Positions 11,786 to 24,053 of a stretch of DNA of 64,000 nt are shown in pieces. Within the stretch, counting starts at the first letter, position 1; each line of letters starts with the position of its first letter. This stretch comes from Patella vulgata (lineage: Eukaryota > Mollusca > Gastropoda > Patellidae). The stretch spans positions 32,563,062 through 32,627,061 of the forward strand of contig NC_065885.2 in the NCBI RefSeq assembly GCF_932274485.2, given 5' to 3'. Under the pieces are notes generated by a model. The model was given only the letters and a program-made list of their open reading frames with translations, was not told the DNA's origin and did not search any database. The translations under genes and the position numbers were made by a program.

Positions 11786-12166
11786 GGGGGGGGGGGATCA
11801 TGTGGCTAAGTGGGTAAGACGCTGGCTCGCTAGCCTGGAGGTCGGGTGTTCGATCCCTGCATTGGCCGAGAAAGTTCATCCAGATTTTCCGGCGTGGTTC
11901 CCCCTTGTCAGTGATGCAGGTCAGAGGGCCTGACAAGGACATATGTCTAGTCCTTCGGATGAGACGAAAAACCGAGGTCCCGTGTGTACATTGGAATGCA
12001 CGTAAAAGATCCCTTGGCAGTTGGAATTCGATATAAGAGTAGGCGATAGTGCCGCTGCCCGGGCAAAATTACCCTCATAGCACACTGTATGGCGTATGCC
12101 CGCCTTCATTAGCCCAGCATAGGAGCAGAACAGTAGGACGTTAAACCCCATTTCATTTCATTTCAT
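11786..12166 (+). mobile_element. tRNA-derived SINE, family A, near full length
   Basis: The 5' part carries an RNA polymerase III A box (TGGCTAAGTGGG) and B box (TGTTCGATCCC), after a G run. A conserved body follows (CCGAGAAAGTTCATCCAG, GAGCAGAACAGTAGGACGTT), and the 3' end is a TCATT repeat. Other copies: 24260-24560 (+), 39317-39687 (-), 62098-62446 (-), with fragments at 36205-36262, 55330-55425 and 56267-56330. Confidence 0.85.
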
Positions 12167-12171
12167 TTTTT

Positions 12172-12315
12172 GATGAAATTGGGTTTAATGTCTTACTTTT
12201 CTGCACCTACCGGACTAATGAAGACGGGTATACATCATACCGTGAGCGATTACAGATATTTTGTCTATGAAGTATAATTTAACTAGCTACGGGACCTCGG
12301 TTTTTCCTTCCATCC
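12172..12315 (-). mobile_element. Partial SINE family A, inverted against its neighbour
   Basis: The 3' half of the SINE (GGGTTTAATGTCTTACTTTT to ACGGGACCTCGGTTTTTCC) is in reverse orientation. Its 3' end touches the 3' end of the copy at 11786-12166, so the pair forms a tail-to-tail palindrome. Confidence 0.7.
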
Positions 12316-14396
12316 GTGCCAAACTTGACAAAATATATTGGTCGAAATTGAAATTCGCGCTCCCTCTCTGCAACATCGATTGAAAGAATGTGTCAAATGT
12401 TCAAATGATGATTTAGTATATTTGATGTTGGGGAAGGTTATGTTGTCAAAGATTAGATTAGAGATCTCATCTCTCGATCATGCGTATCTCTACAGATACA
12501 TCTGAAAGTTTTTAGGGATGCTCCCGTAGCTATGGAAAGATAATTCGATGGAAAGTACACAGAATAAAAAAAAAGGTGAAGGATGGTTGAGGTCAGGGTC
12601 TGTATTGAACTTCAAGTAAATTTTCTGTCGAGTGTCTAGACAAGACAAGAATTGGCAGGATTTTAAAAAAAATACATTAAGCTATAATATTACCAAAAAC
12701 CTAGAAATACGCCGAAAACAATTTTTCCGCCAACAGCTGTCAAGTTGATCATTATGTCAGACGGAAATTTTGAGAGATTGCCATACTTAGATTGGAGCAA
12801 GAATACATCCACCATATATAAAGAGCAACAGTCGGCAACAGAACAGCTTTTGTGCTGATGTGACCCCGTCCTTGACAAATATATAAAATTAGAGGCCAGG
12901 ATGGCTTAATCTGTAACCGGTAGTCTATTATTACGTAATCGCCCATCGGTGGTCTTATTCTGTAACCGGTAGACTAATAAACATTTCTATGAGAGAAAAT
13001 GTTAACAGAAGCCGGCCTATGAGATATCCATGGGACAAAATGGTAAGAGGAAAGTGGCCCCAACTCTGTACCTAGGCCCAGCAAATTGGGCGATTTACGA
13101 GAAGTAGAAAACGTCTAATTTGACTCTTTGCAAACAAACGAATAAGTTCTAGCCGGGTAAGATATTTATCAAATTTGGTTGAAATGTATGAAGCAGTTTC
13201 AGTGAAGAAATAATAGATATACGGAAATTACAAAATTTGAAGCCCTTTAAACATCATTTCAACAAGCATTAAAACCCTTTCAATACTAGACTTAAATCCA
13301 CTGCCTGTGCTGGGCCCTTTTTGAGGATAAAAGGGGATTTGGAACTAACAATACTTATGGAAACTTTTATGGAAATTCTTGTGTGTTGGGATGGGCATAG
13401 AGGAAAAAATAGAATTTCGGAAATTTGCATAATCATGTAGTCACATGGCGTCATGGCGGCCATTTTGGATTTCTCATTTCTCACTAAAGCTAAGACGAAA
13501 ACGAATTTTTCTCCATGAAATACTTATGGGATATTGTTTTTTTCACTGGACTTTGATAAAGATATATAAAATGAACACAAATATCAATAGCAGCCACGAG
13601 AAAAATGCCACCATGAACACGCGGACCACGCCTCCCGCTGCCATGACCACGTGTGAATTACAATACCTTGTTTTCACCATCACTTTCACTTTCATCCCCA
13701 ATCCCATATCATGATCTATAGATCTACACGTTCAGGACTCTGGAATTGCCCACATCATTTACGATCCAGCAGACCAGCATTATCAACATCAGAATTATCG
13801 TCAGAATCTACTGCAAGCATAGGGCTATCATGTTCACATTGGGCTTGTTCATCATGCACCGGAGACATAGCCATAGGCGGAACGTCGCGCAACAAATTAC
13901 ACAATTCATACTACCAATCACTGTCCTGACTACTATCATTATCAACTAACTGGGAACGAATTATGTGTATCACTTGTCGAGAGTACATCGTCTACCTTGC
14001 CATTTTACGGGTTGCCGCTTGCTAATTTTAGCAAGGGCCGTACTGAGCCCGGTAATACCGGGAAGGCGCATTTTAACGACATTTTATACTACCCGGTACT
14101 ACCGGGTACACGCAATGGAAGGTTAATGAGCACTGCCAAACCAGCTTGTCTACAAAATATCGTTGATTGCTGCTTAAGAGAAGAATTTCCCACTTTTAGG
14201 CAAATCCGAATAAGCACCACCCAAGCACTTACTCAAGTTAATTGGTCGAAATCCGTCAAGTGGTTCAAGTCAACGAGACCATCGCCAACGCTGCAACAAA
14301 CGTCCAAAATCCTGCTTTGATTGGTATGGTATTTTTTAAAAGAAGGCTAGGCGTTGGGTTTGTTTTGCCAAGTTTACAGACTAAAAATATTAATAA
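12316..14396. other. Intergenic DNA without recognised gene
   Basis: No supported exon is seen. Short open frames near 13445-13949 and 13997-14320 lack recognisable domains. A 'GTAACCGGTAG' motif occurs twice near 12916 and 12961. Confidence 0.4.
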
Positions 14397-15715
14397 AAAA
14401 GTGGGCATGCACCAAAATTAATAGTTGCTGTATTTACGGTATAAGGAATAAATATGCAAAGTTCCAAAATTATCCATGCAGAAATGCAGCCTGTAGACGA
14501 TAAATACAAATATTTGGCGTGGCTCTGCCCTTGGGGGATGGATATGGAACAATAATATAGGTAGGTACCACGCTGTTATTGAAATGATTGATATGCTGAA
14601 TTCGAACAAAATCTGTTAATTATTGCAACCTGTAGAGATTTACAGATAATAATTAACAAAAAAGTGGGTGTGATACCACACCCCTGGGGTCGGGACATGC
14701 ACCAAAATAAATAGTTGCTATCTTTACAGTATAAGGAATAAATATGCCAAGTTCCATGATGATCCATTTAGAATTTCAGCCTGTAGACAAAAATTGGACG
14801 TGGCTTTGCCCCTGGTGGTTGGACATGGAGCAATAAAAATAGGTATAACCCTATGCTGGATCATTCCGAATTGGATCCAAATCTGTTTATAAGGAATAAA
14901 TATGCCAAGTTCCATGATGATCCATTTAGAATTTCAGCCTGTAGACAAAAATTGGACGTGGCTTTGCCCCTGGTGGTTGGACATGGAGCAATAAAAATAG
15001 GTATAACCCTATGCTGGATCATTCCGAATTGGATCCAAATCTGTTTATAAGGAATAAATATGCCAAGTTCCATGATGATCCATTTAGAATTTCAGCCTGT
15101 AGACAAAAATTGGACGTGGCTTTGCCCCTGGTGGTTGGACATGGAGCAATAAAAATAGGTATAACCCTATGCTGGATCATTCCGAATTGGATCCAAATCT
15201 GTTTATAATTGCAATCTGTATATCATTTACAGACAAAATATGGGTGTAGCACAGTCCAAAGGGTGGGGTGGGGAAATCATGCACCAACATCAATAGTTGC
15301 AGTCCTTAGGGTATAAGGAATAAGTATACTAAGTTCCAACATAATCCATTCAGAATTGTGTCCTTCGGGCGCTAAATGGAAAACTTGGGCCTCTGCCCCT
15401 GGGGACCAGGACATGCACCAAAATCAATAGTTGCGGTCTTTAGGCTATGGGGAATACATATGCCAAGTTCCAAGATGATCCATTAAGAATCGTGGCCTGT
15501 AGGCAACACACAGACACACAAAGGAAAAAATGGGAGTGGCTCTGCCCCTGGCGGTCGGGCAATCACCATAAAAACAACAGGGATCATCCTTAGGGTAAAG
15601 GAATCAGTATGTAAAGTTTCAAGAGGATCACTTAAGAATTGCGGCCTGTAGGCGACACACACATACATACACACAGACACGAGCGACGCAATATACGTCC
15701 ACATTGATATAAAAA
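14397..15715 (+). mobile_element. Pearl-like tandem-repeat element, core type 2
   Basis: The element is made of diverged ~150-bp units with the landmarks 'GGTATAAGGAATAAATATGC', 'GATCCATTAAGAATTGTGGC', an ACACACAGAC stretch, and 'GGCTCTGCCCCTGG' plus 'GGGCATGCACCAAAA'. It ends in a tail, GCAATATACGTCCACATTGA, shared with the type 1 and type 3 elements. Related arrays lie at 31276-31545 and 46845-47560. Open frames in it are by-products of the repetition. Confidence 0.65.
14737..15210 (+). repeat. Three near-identical 158-bp tandem units
   Basis: The unit containing 'GGTATAACCCTATGCTGGAT' is present three times with a strict 158-bp period (14851, 15009 and 15167). This is a recent amplification of one unit within the older array. 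Confidence 0.92.
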
Positions 15716-16838
15716 TTGAAACTGATGCCATATGCCACTTAGTGATTAAAGGGACAATAACACTCTTGCTGGCTTAAAAGCTCCAGAAAATAAATAATAT
15801 CTCTATCTAAGTACTAGATGTTTAAGTGTCCTACCTGTTGTGTAAATTATCCATTATATCCTATTTTACTTGTCCAGAGGGTTCGAAAATATTTTTAAAT
15901 TGAAGTTTCATTTGAAAAGGTTTACGTTAGACGTTTCAAACCATTATGTTGAATTTTTCAAAATTTTTAAATAAGGTGTGTTAAGATGAAATTTGTATCA
16001 TCAATTAATTGAAATATTCTAAAATAGTACAATTTGTTGACCAGAATAAAGATTGGGACATATTATTCAGTTACAACAAGAGTGGTATTGAGCCTTTAAG
16101 CTTTTGGAAATGTATATTTCATGAATCCGAGCAGCATTAGCAAAGGAATTGTGGGTTGAAATCTCGAAGTAACTGCACCAAGTCGAATCTATATATAAGA
16201 GACGCATACCCATTTTCTAGAGAAAGATCAGTGCTAGATAAAGTAATCAGAAAGAATCCATTTTAAAGCCGATTTTCTGTGTAACTGTGCGCCGTCTTGA
16301 TTGGCTCGTGGGAACAATTTTACAATAATGTCCGATGATTTCTTCTATGGTTATTGCCCTTGATCATTTTGCAGAATCTTGTAGTGACTAAAGCTGCAAA
16401 AGATTTTCTCTGACAAACTTGAATCTTATGTTTGGATTAGTGAGATGAACATATCACATGGTATCCATGAAATGGAATGTGATTTAACGACCTACTTTTC
16501 TGATAACTGAGCTATGAGCAAAACTGGACCCGGCTTATGCGAATTACAGGACATCCCCTACCGACTGACTTCTCCAATAGTCTTTATTGTCATATCAGTA
16601 AGATGTTTAACCATAACTCATACCAAAGCCAAGAATTGATGGACACTTCCAAAAGATTCTTTTGCAATGCATTTAAATGGCACAAGTAAAGTGTAATGGA
16701 CACGTGGATTAACTATCAATGTGATCAACAGTAAACCACAAATGTTGCATACTAACATCCGATTGGTCAATATCTCCTTGGAAAAGTTTACGAATTTCCC
16801 ATTCGGCCTGTCAAAAGCTTATTAATGACAAAATCTAA
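15716..16838. other. Intergenic DNA between the two receptor genes
   Basis: No gene or recognised repeat is seen. Confidence 0.4.
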
Positions 16839-19800
16839 GTTTTATAAAGACATTTTTATTGATGCATTATTTGTACAGTAATGGCAGGCTTACCCAAATA
16901 CAGCAAAATAGTATGCCACAAAAATACCATACTTTCTTACATTAAATCATTATGGAGAACAAAAAGCAAAAACATAATTGTCACTTCATTATATTAGTAG
17001 GTCTAATAATACACAGAAAAAGAGAGATGAATATATACAACAAATAATAATAATATGAACTATTACATATGTTTGTATTTAAACACGTTGTTAGTGGGTA
17101 ACAATAAGCTACCTAATAGGTAATTTAAGTTGGAAACCGTAACTAAGGGTCTCTTGTTATAATATATGAACAAATAAAATATGTATATCTCGTATATATT
17201 GTTAAATTATGCATTCACTGAAAATATAGGTGTAATCACTGTACACTATACATATCCGTGTAAAATACGGGTACATGTATATATTATTCAATTCAATTCA
17301 ATGAGTTAAAATATCACAAAGGGTATTAGTGAAAATTCTATTAAAGTACTTGGAAGTCCCTCTGGGTGTATTGACGTAAATCCATTATGTTAATTTGCCC
17401 AACTGTATGATTGGATTGTAACATATTTAGATATTTTATATTTTAACCACATAATAAACACATTGAACACATATCTGAGTAATATAGATCACAGAACGAA
17501 TACAGAAGGCATTCTTTTGTTTTATATAAAGCTTAGCTAAATCTCATTTGTTCCATCATTAATATTGGACCAGGTCGCAGTATTCTTGCCGTAGTTATCT
17601 CCCTTGAAACAATGAAAAACAATTTCAGCATTCTGGATAACAATTGACACCACATCTAAACCTGAACAATTTTTCTTTTTTGTGAAACACTATCTTCTTT
17701 TCTTAACCTTGTCAACTCAGAAGTCCTGAGCAATATATTTTTTGTTCAACTGAAGAATTAATAAAATTTGTAACTCACTATTTTCCAACATATTATTTGG
17801 ATACTGTATTTTTATTCAGTGTCAAAAAGGAAATCAGTATTACTTTCCAGTTTTACCCCGATTTCTAGCAACAGGTGATTTAAATTCAAGTAAAACTTGT
17901 GTTGAACAAAAAAAAAACAACAAAAAAACAGTTCTATGATCTGTTGATAAAGCACTAATGTATCTAATTTAAAAAGTACTAATGTTAAGCTAATGTAAAA
18001 TACAGGCAGCAGTTTTAAATAGTATGCTAATCAATATAAACAATAATCATCATACTATTATGACGTAGATGATAAACCTGATAATAGACAGCAGTTGATA
18101 ATGAGTCTCTCCATCATTTATTACACATGAACTACAACGCTTCCACTTCACACTTATGACTGTCGAACAATATTGATACAGCAAATATTTTTGGAAATTA
18201 ATTCAAATATTATGTAGAGCCTCCATGCCAATAACACTCCCACTCCTCTATCTTGCTCCTCAAAGAGCTCTTATTAATGAAATTTGTAGTTTGGTTAAAG
18301 CTAGAAAGCTAAATAAAGAGCTGAATGTCATAGAAAGACCGTTTTCACACAGCCTACATGTTGTACCATATAATCCAGAAAGCAAATTTGAAACCAGATA
18401 TACATAATTATCCACAGCATAATTCTCGCTTATCCATTTTAAACTAAATCATCTCAAGTGCTAAAAAATAATAACACTACGCATGTAGCTTTTTATCAAA
18501 TAGCCTAGTGATATAAAGCTAGACCCTATCCAAGTAAAGAATCAATCTTGTTATAAGTGCTACAATACCTTTTGTTTTTGTTAAATTTCCTACATGCCAT
18601 GAACCAATTTTTAAAAAGAAAACCCACCTGAAATTTGTACACTGGGAAACTTAAATTAGTCATGGCGGTCTGCGATTCCAAAATTCATTTTCACTGGACA
18701 TTGTTTGTTTAAAACGGTGCCAAAGTTTTATACTTCTTTTCAGTGAGTTGCTAAAAGCAAACTCATCTTATATACTCATCTTATATACCAGGTTTTTAGC
18801 AAGTTCTTGTAGCTAACAGGACCACTGATAAATAAACTTAACATTAATTTAAATATTCCCCTTAATTTTCTTAGCTTATAAAATACACATATGTATGTGT
18901 TATTATTAATTGTTATAAATATACTATCATCAAAACGTTACAACAGTATGGTAGTAGCCTAAGGTTTAGATTGATCGCCATGCATCCCTACTTTTATTTA
19001 TCTTATAACACAGACAATCTTTTCATCCAATCATTCGATAAGACAAAGTTTTAGGCAATCTATAGCTAATAATAAAAGAGCAATCAAACACATCTGTTAT
19101 GATAAAATGATCATATAAATGTTAATACAATTAGTTTTGACAAAAGCCATTTATATATCTCCCTGAACATTATGTTATATCAATACACATTATGCTTGAA
19201 CGTAATATTTCAACATAAAATACTTAGCACATGTAACACATGTAAAATTTATGATTTCATTTCATTGTTAACAGTGTATGCAAACTGAAAAATGCAGTAA
19301 TGGCAAGCTTGAACTGTATCTAAATAAAATAAATTTTACTTCAAAAGTGTTTCCCTTAATTTGGCAAATACATTGAGCATGATATTGATTAAAAATACCG
19401 TATATGTATCTATATGCATGACACATTAATAAAATACAATTAACGAAACAATATAATTCTTGTTTCTGATATATAGTTTATAATTCTTTAAAGATTGAAC
19501 AATACTAATCTAATCAACACAACATCCTAGATAAAATAATAACAAGAATGGTCAACTCCAGTAATCTACAACAGATATATAACATAGATAATCAAACCAT
19601 TTAAATATTGAAACTTAAATAGATTATTCCAAAATTCTAAAATCATTCTAACAATTGAGCACTTCCACAACTTTCTAAAATTCATTTTTCCTGAAATCAA
19701 AAAACCTTCATCAACCACTGTTTCAAAGTTAACTTTAAATGCATTAGAAATTGATTTCATGTCGGGACTCTAGTAGAAGAAGAAATTATGCAAAATGACT

Positions 19801-22800
19801 GTCAACAAATCCCGCGGAGTTAGATAAAAAAAAAATCTGTCAAGAACTTTGTCTTGCATCACCTGTTTAGAAAACATCATCAGGAGGAACACTAGGCTTG
19901 TTACATTTAAAAAGTTCTTAACTTAGATAGGATTCCTCTTAAGTCTAAAATGGACAACCCTGCAAGTTTAAAAAATTTCATCAATAAAGCTTGTCCTGTA
20001 TTCATTCACAAGTTAAAAATATCAAAATGCACCCAGGAAAAACCTGCCTGCAATTTTGATCCAAAATTCTTATACCCTAATGAACAACCTCACCAAGTTT
20101 GAAAAAATATTCATTTTATAAGTAGGGTGAACTATATCTAGTCACTATTCTCACAAAACCTGGTCATTGAACAAGCAAAATGATTTAGAGCAAGCCAGCT
20201 ACAACAGTACATACCATACTAAATCTAAGTTTCAATAAAGAAAAGGTTCGATTTTGGCCTCTATGCAAATCATTTATTTAGCTAAGTTAAACTTTTATGA
20301 ATTCTGATATTAATATCAAGCTTAGGAGCAGATTAAAAAAATTTCCTTACTTCATGTCAAATATCTTAATACTTAAAAAATTACACGACTTAAAAATATC
20401 AAACTAAAATTGTCAATACAATTAAATTTAAAGTGTTGATTTATTTTTCAATGCGGGTATCTTTTTACATATAAAATTTAAGGTCCATTGATAGTGCCAA
20501 CTTTCGTTTTAAAAAGTTCAAGCAAAGCATCAAAGTAAAAAATTTAAAGAGATCAACTTCTGCTGTTTACCAAATTTAACACTTTATTTTGACCTAAATC
20601 AAAGTCATTATACTCCTCTAAATAATGATATTTACAAACAATCTTCTAGTATTAAAAATAGAAATTTGAAAATAGTTAAAAGTACAACTAAGGTTGTGTC
20701 TAAATTAGAAGCCTTCTAACAATAATTAGCACATGATGATGCAGGTGTATATATATATATATATATGTATATTATCTATAACGATTATTAATAACAATAG
20801 CTACAATTATCAACAAAGCTATTTACAAAAAATCCTAAACAAATGTACATAGCAATACAGGCAGCTTACAACAAAGTGCATCATTTTTCTTTTTCCATGT
20901 TTAGTTGTTAGTTTAAAACAGATTAATTATGCCTTCTACATTAGATTATTTACCATTAGAAGTGCATAGAACCTAATTTTTGAATTTTCTTAGTTTTGTT
21001 TGGTTTCAGCTGAGTAAAGGTATATGCCGATATAAGCCTAATACAGACATACACTGTTTAAGTCAATGATACAGCTATTATCTGTAAAAATAAACTCATC
21101 CAGGAAGTTAATTATGACAATGTTTTATTCACACAAGACTCAGTTTCCATTAAAAAATTAAAGTTATTAATAGTAGACTTTAAAAAAACCTAAAATAAAT
21201 ACTAAGAAGATATGTTCCATTTAAAGCACCTCTAACAATGACGTGAACAGTGAACACAATAATATAAATGTATTTGAAGTTATTATTGAGCAGAAATTGA
21301 TGCCCAGTATTTCTGCCTAAGAGTTTTGTCAAAAGTGGTGATTAACTTTAAGTAGCATCTACACCAATTAAATCAGTAGGCCTAACTTAGATTGTGTATG
21401 GTCTTCAGCTCTCTATATCTTTATTCTAGCTTTAACCTATGTCTCTGAAAATATTTTTTTTTAGCTAGGTATGTTGACATATTACATCCTTTAATTACGA
21501 TTCTATTTCTACCAAGATGCTAAAACAAGTATTTTTAGATTGTGGTTTAATTAAAACTCTATATTTAACTGCATGTCAGGTTTTAAGTTATTACAACCCT
21601 GATCTTTAATGGGTGGTGTGTAAGCTAATCCATACCTTATCTACTTTTAATTCAGTTTCAAAAGAAAAAAATTCAAATAATTAACTTTTCAATTCAATTA
21701 AATTCAAAGCAGTTACTGGCTACGTGTGAGCATATAAGTAAGGGAGATAACTCGTCCATCACAATAAATAACTTTAAATCAGTTGTATAGAAATGTCAGA
21801 AATTACTCTATTGGGGAAATATCAAGAATTTGTCACTAATATATAGTTAAATAAGCAACAACCACACATCAAAAGCACATATAATATTTATATGTATTAA
21901 TACAAGAATTAAGTTCTACATGAAGACAATCTTAAAGCTTCAAAAATTATGTCAACTTCACAAAAATTGTCTAAAATATCAATAAGGAGATAAACACCTC
22001 CTGTTTAGAATTTAGAGGACTGTTATTGCTTGTTTGATACTGCTTAAATCATTAGCGATTGAATGCCTCTAAGAGGAATCAAATGAGCAATAACAGTCCT
22101 CTAAATTCTAAACAGGAGGAGTTTATGGATATTGTAGCCCAAAATATCTTTCTTGAATTCTTTGTTTCGTGATTTTTGACAGGTTTTTTTTGCTTGTTTT
22201 AAGGACGAAAAAAACAAAGAATACAATTTTTAGGTTATGAAAACATTGGGACATGACAAGATAAAACGTTGCTCTCTTTCGATTTGTTTTTTTTTATAAA
22301 GGGATGTCACTCTGCGATAATTTTAGAACATTCGAACAGATTTGTGTTTTGGTATTTCCGTTTTAAATGATTTTGAAATCCAGCAGTGACTAAGTTCAAA
22401 TTAAACTGCATATCATGTTTGATAAATGTCCATCACTCGCATGATCGTGTAGATATATAGCGTACTGATGCTGTTAATACTCTGATATGAAAACTGTAAA
22501 CACATGTGATTTTTTCTTCGCCAAAAACCTGTGTTTGAAAATTAGTATCTGTTCTTAATCATATCAATATGTCTGTCTTGTATTTTTTTTTTTAAAAATA
22601 TATCACCATTAGTTATTAAAGGTCAGGTGGGAGTTCAATGAGTTGTAGTTATTTTGATTTACATGTTGAAAATCTTTGCATTTGGCCAATCCAGTCTAGT
22701 CTGATTTTGACAGAATAGCCATCTTATAGCAACTATTATTGTCAGACCAGCACTGAAATGAAATTTAGTTATTATTGCCCTTAAAATACACTCACTAATT

Positions 22801-23889
22801 TTGTATTTTTGTTTTTCGGGTGTGTGTTTCAATAAGCCAATGGTTGAATTTCATTGTTGATGACATGCAAGTAAAATTTCATGAAGATTTCCTAGCATGA
22901 AGTTTTGAAGTGGAGACTTTTATGCCTCTGCAAAGAAATGTCCAATTTGGGCTACAATGTATTATGAATATGAAATAGAACAAAAATAGAGTAGCTGTAG
23001 AATAAACCATTTGCTAAAATTTACAATTGAAAGCTTAACAGTTGACAAATTGTGCATGTACAATCTTTGCTGTAATTAATGTAAATTTCATTCGGCACGT
23101 TGTAAGAGACCAATCTATCAGGCACAACGGTAAATATCATATAGTTGTGCATTTAATACTAAAATTTACGAAGAAATGAAAAAAACAAGTCTCAAAAATG
23201 TTATTACCAATAGTAATGTTAAAATACAAGTATGTTAAAAGAATAAATGAACAAAACAAGTAACAAATATTTCATGAATACCATCTGTTTCATTTAATTA
23301 CTTTTGACTACATATGTAACAAAATTCATTTCTCATTGTTTTTGTTAAAAATCATAACAACTTACTTTATTGACCATATATGTAGCTAGTACATAAATTG
23401 ATTAAAATGCAATCCAATTATTATATTCCAGTATGTTACACAAATAAAAACAAAAAAAACAAACTTCTCTCTGAATCGCCTGAATTGTCAAAGTACATAA
23501 ATCAACCAATGTAATATCTTCCGTGTCTTTTATATTTGTTGCCCTATAATAGATATCCTCATCTTGATGCATCTCATAGTAGAAGAAACATGTTCAAACG
23601 TATGGTCGAGAAGCACAGCTAAGCCAGAACCAAACTCGAATTCAGAAAGTTTTGAAAGAAATCCTGCACACAGAAAAAGCTATTTTCAATACATCCATGT
23701 CTTCAGCCCTGATCACATAAAATGTCCGTCATAGTCTCCACCACTTAACGTACGTTTCTAATATTCCATTAAAAATAACGATGATTAAAATATGTTACAT
23801 ATAGTATAATCAACACTGAAATATCCACACAAATCTTTTCAACAAATATTCTCTCTTAGTAACAATAATTCTCCATTCACTGACAAGTC
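16839..23889 (-). other. Candidate long 3' UTR of the full-length nuclear receptor
   Basis: About 7 kb of AT-rich DNA lies directly downstream of the TAA at 23890-23892 (minus strand). I recognise no SINE, TTAA MITE or pearl-like element in it, in contrast to most of the window. A minus-strand AATAAAAA lies near 16853-16860. Many other AATAAA-type signals are present, so the mRNA may end much earlier. The absence of insertions is the only argument for a long UTR. Confidence 0.3.
21991..22125. repeat. Near-perfect 40-bp inverted repeat (hairpin)
   Basis: The arms at 21991-22030 and 22086-22125 match at 39 of 40 positions and enclose a 55-bp loop whose edges are also partly complementary. The core is CTGTTTAGAATTTAGAGGAC. 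It lies in the putative 3' UTR and could form a long RNA stem. Confidence 0.9.
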
Positions 23890-24053
23890 TTACATAGACG
23901 TGTCAAACACTTCTTTGTGCAAGGGCTCAAATTCTTTTTCAAAAGCATCAGGAGCATTCATCTTGATATTATTCAGGGCCGTCGAGTGTTGATCGTTTAT
24001 TTTTTGAAACATCGGTATCATGGTCAGAAGTTTCATAAACATATGATCGGTAT
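23890..24053 (-). CDS. Full-length receptor exon 8 (LBD helices 10-12, stop)
   Basis: Acceptor TTATTATTCCAG. It encodes [20 protein letters not shown] and the AF-2 helix [12 protein letters not shown] is at 23892-23890. Confidence 0.92.

Noticed and set aside
11798-11870. tRNA gene (A and B boxes present)
   Set aside because: The same tRNA-like stretch recurs with a conserved non-tRNA body at 39.3 and 62.1 kb, so it is a SINE head. I could not fold a complete cloverleaf.
14853-15210. Repeated small open frames of 65 codons
   Set aside because: They are identical by-products of the 158-bp tandem units in a non-coding element.
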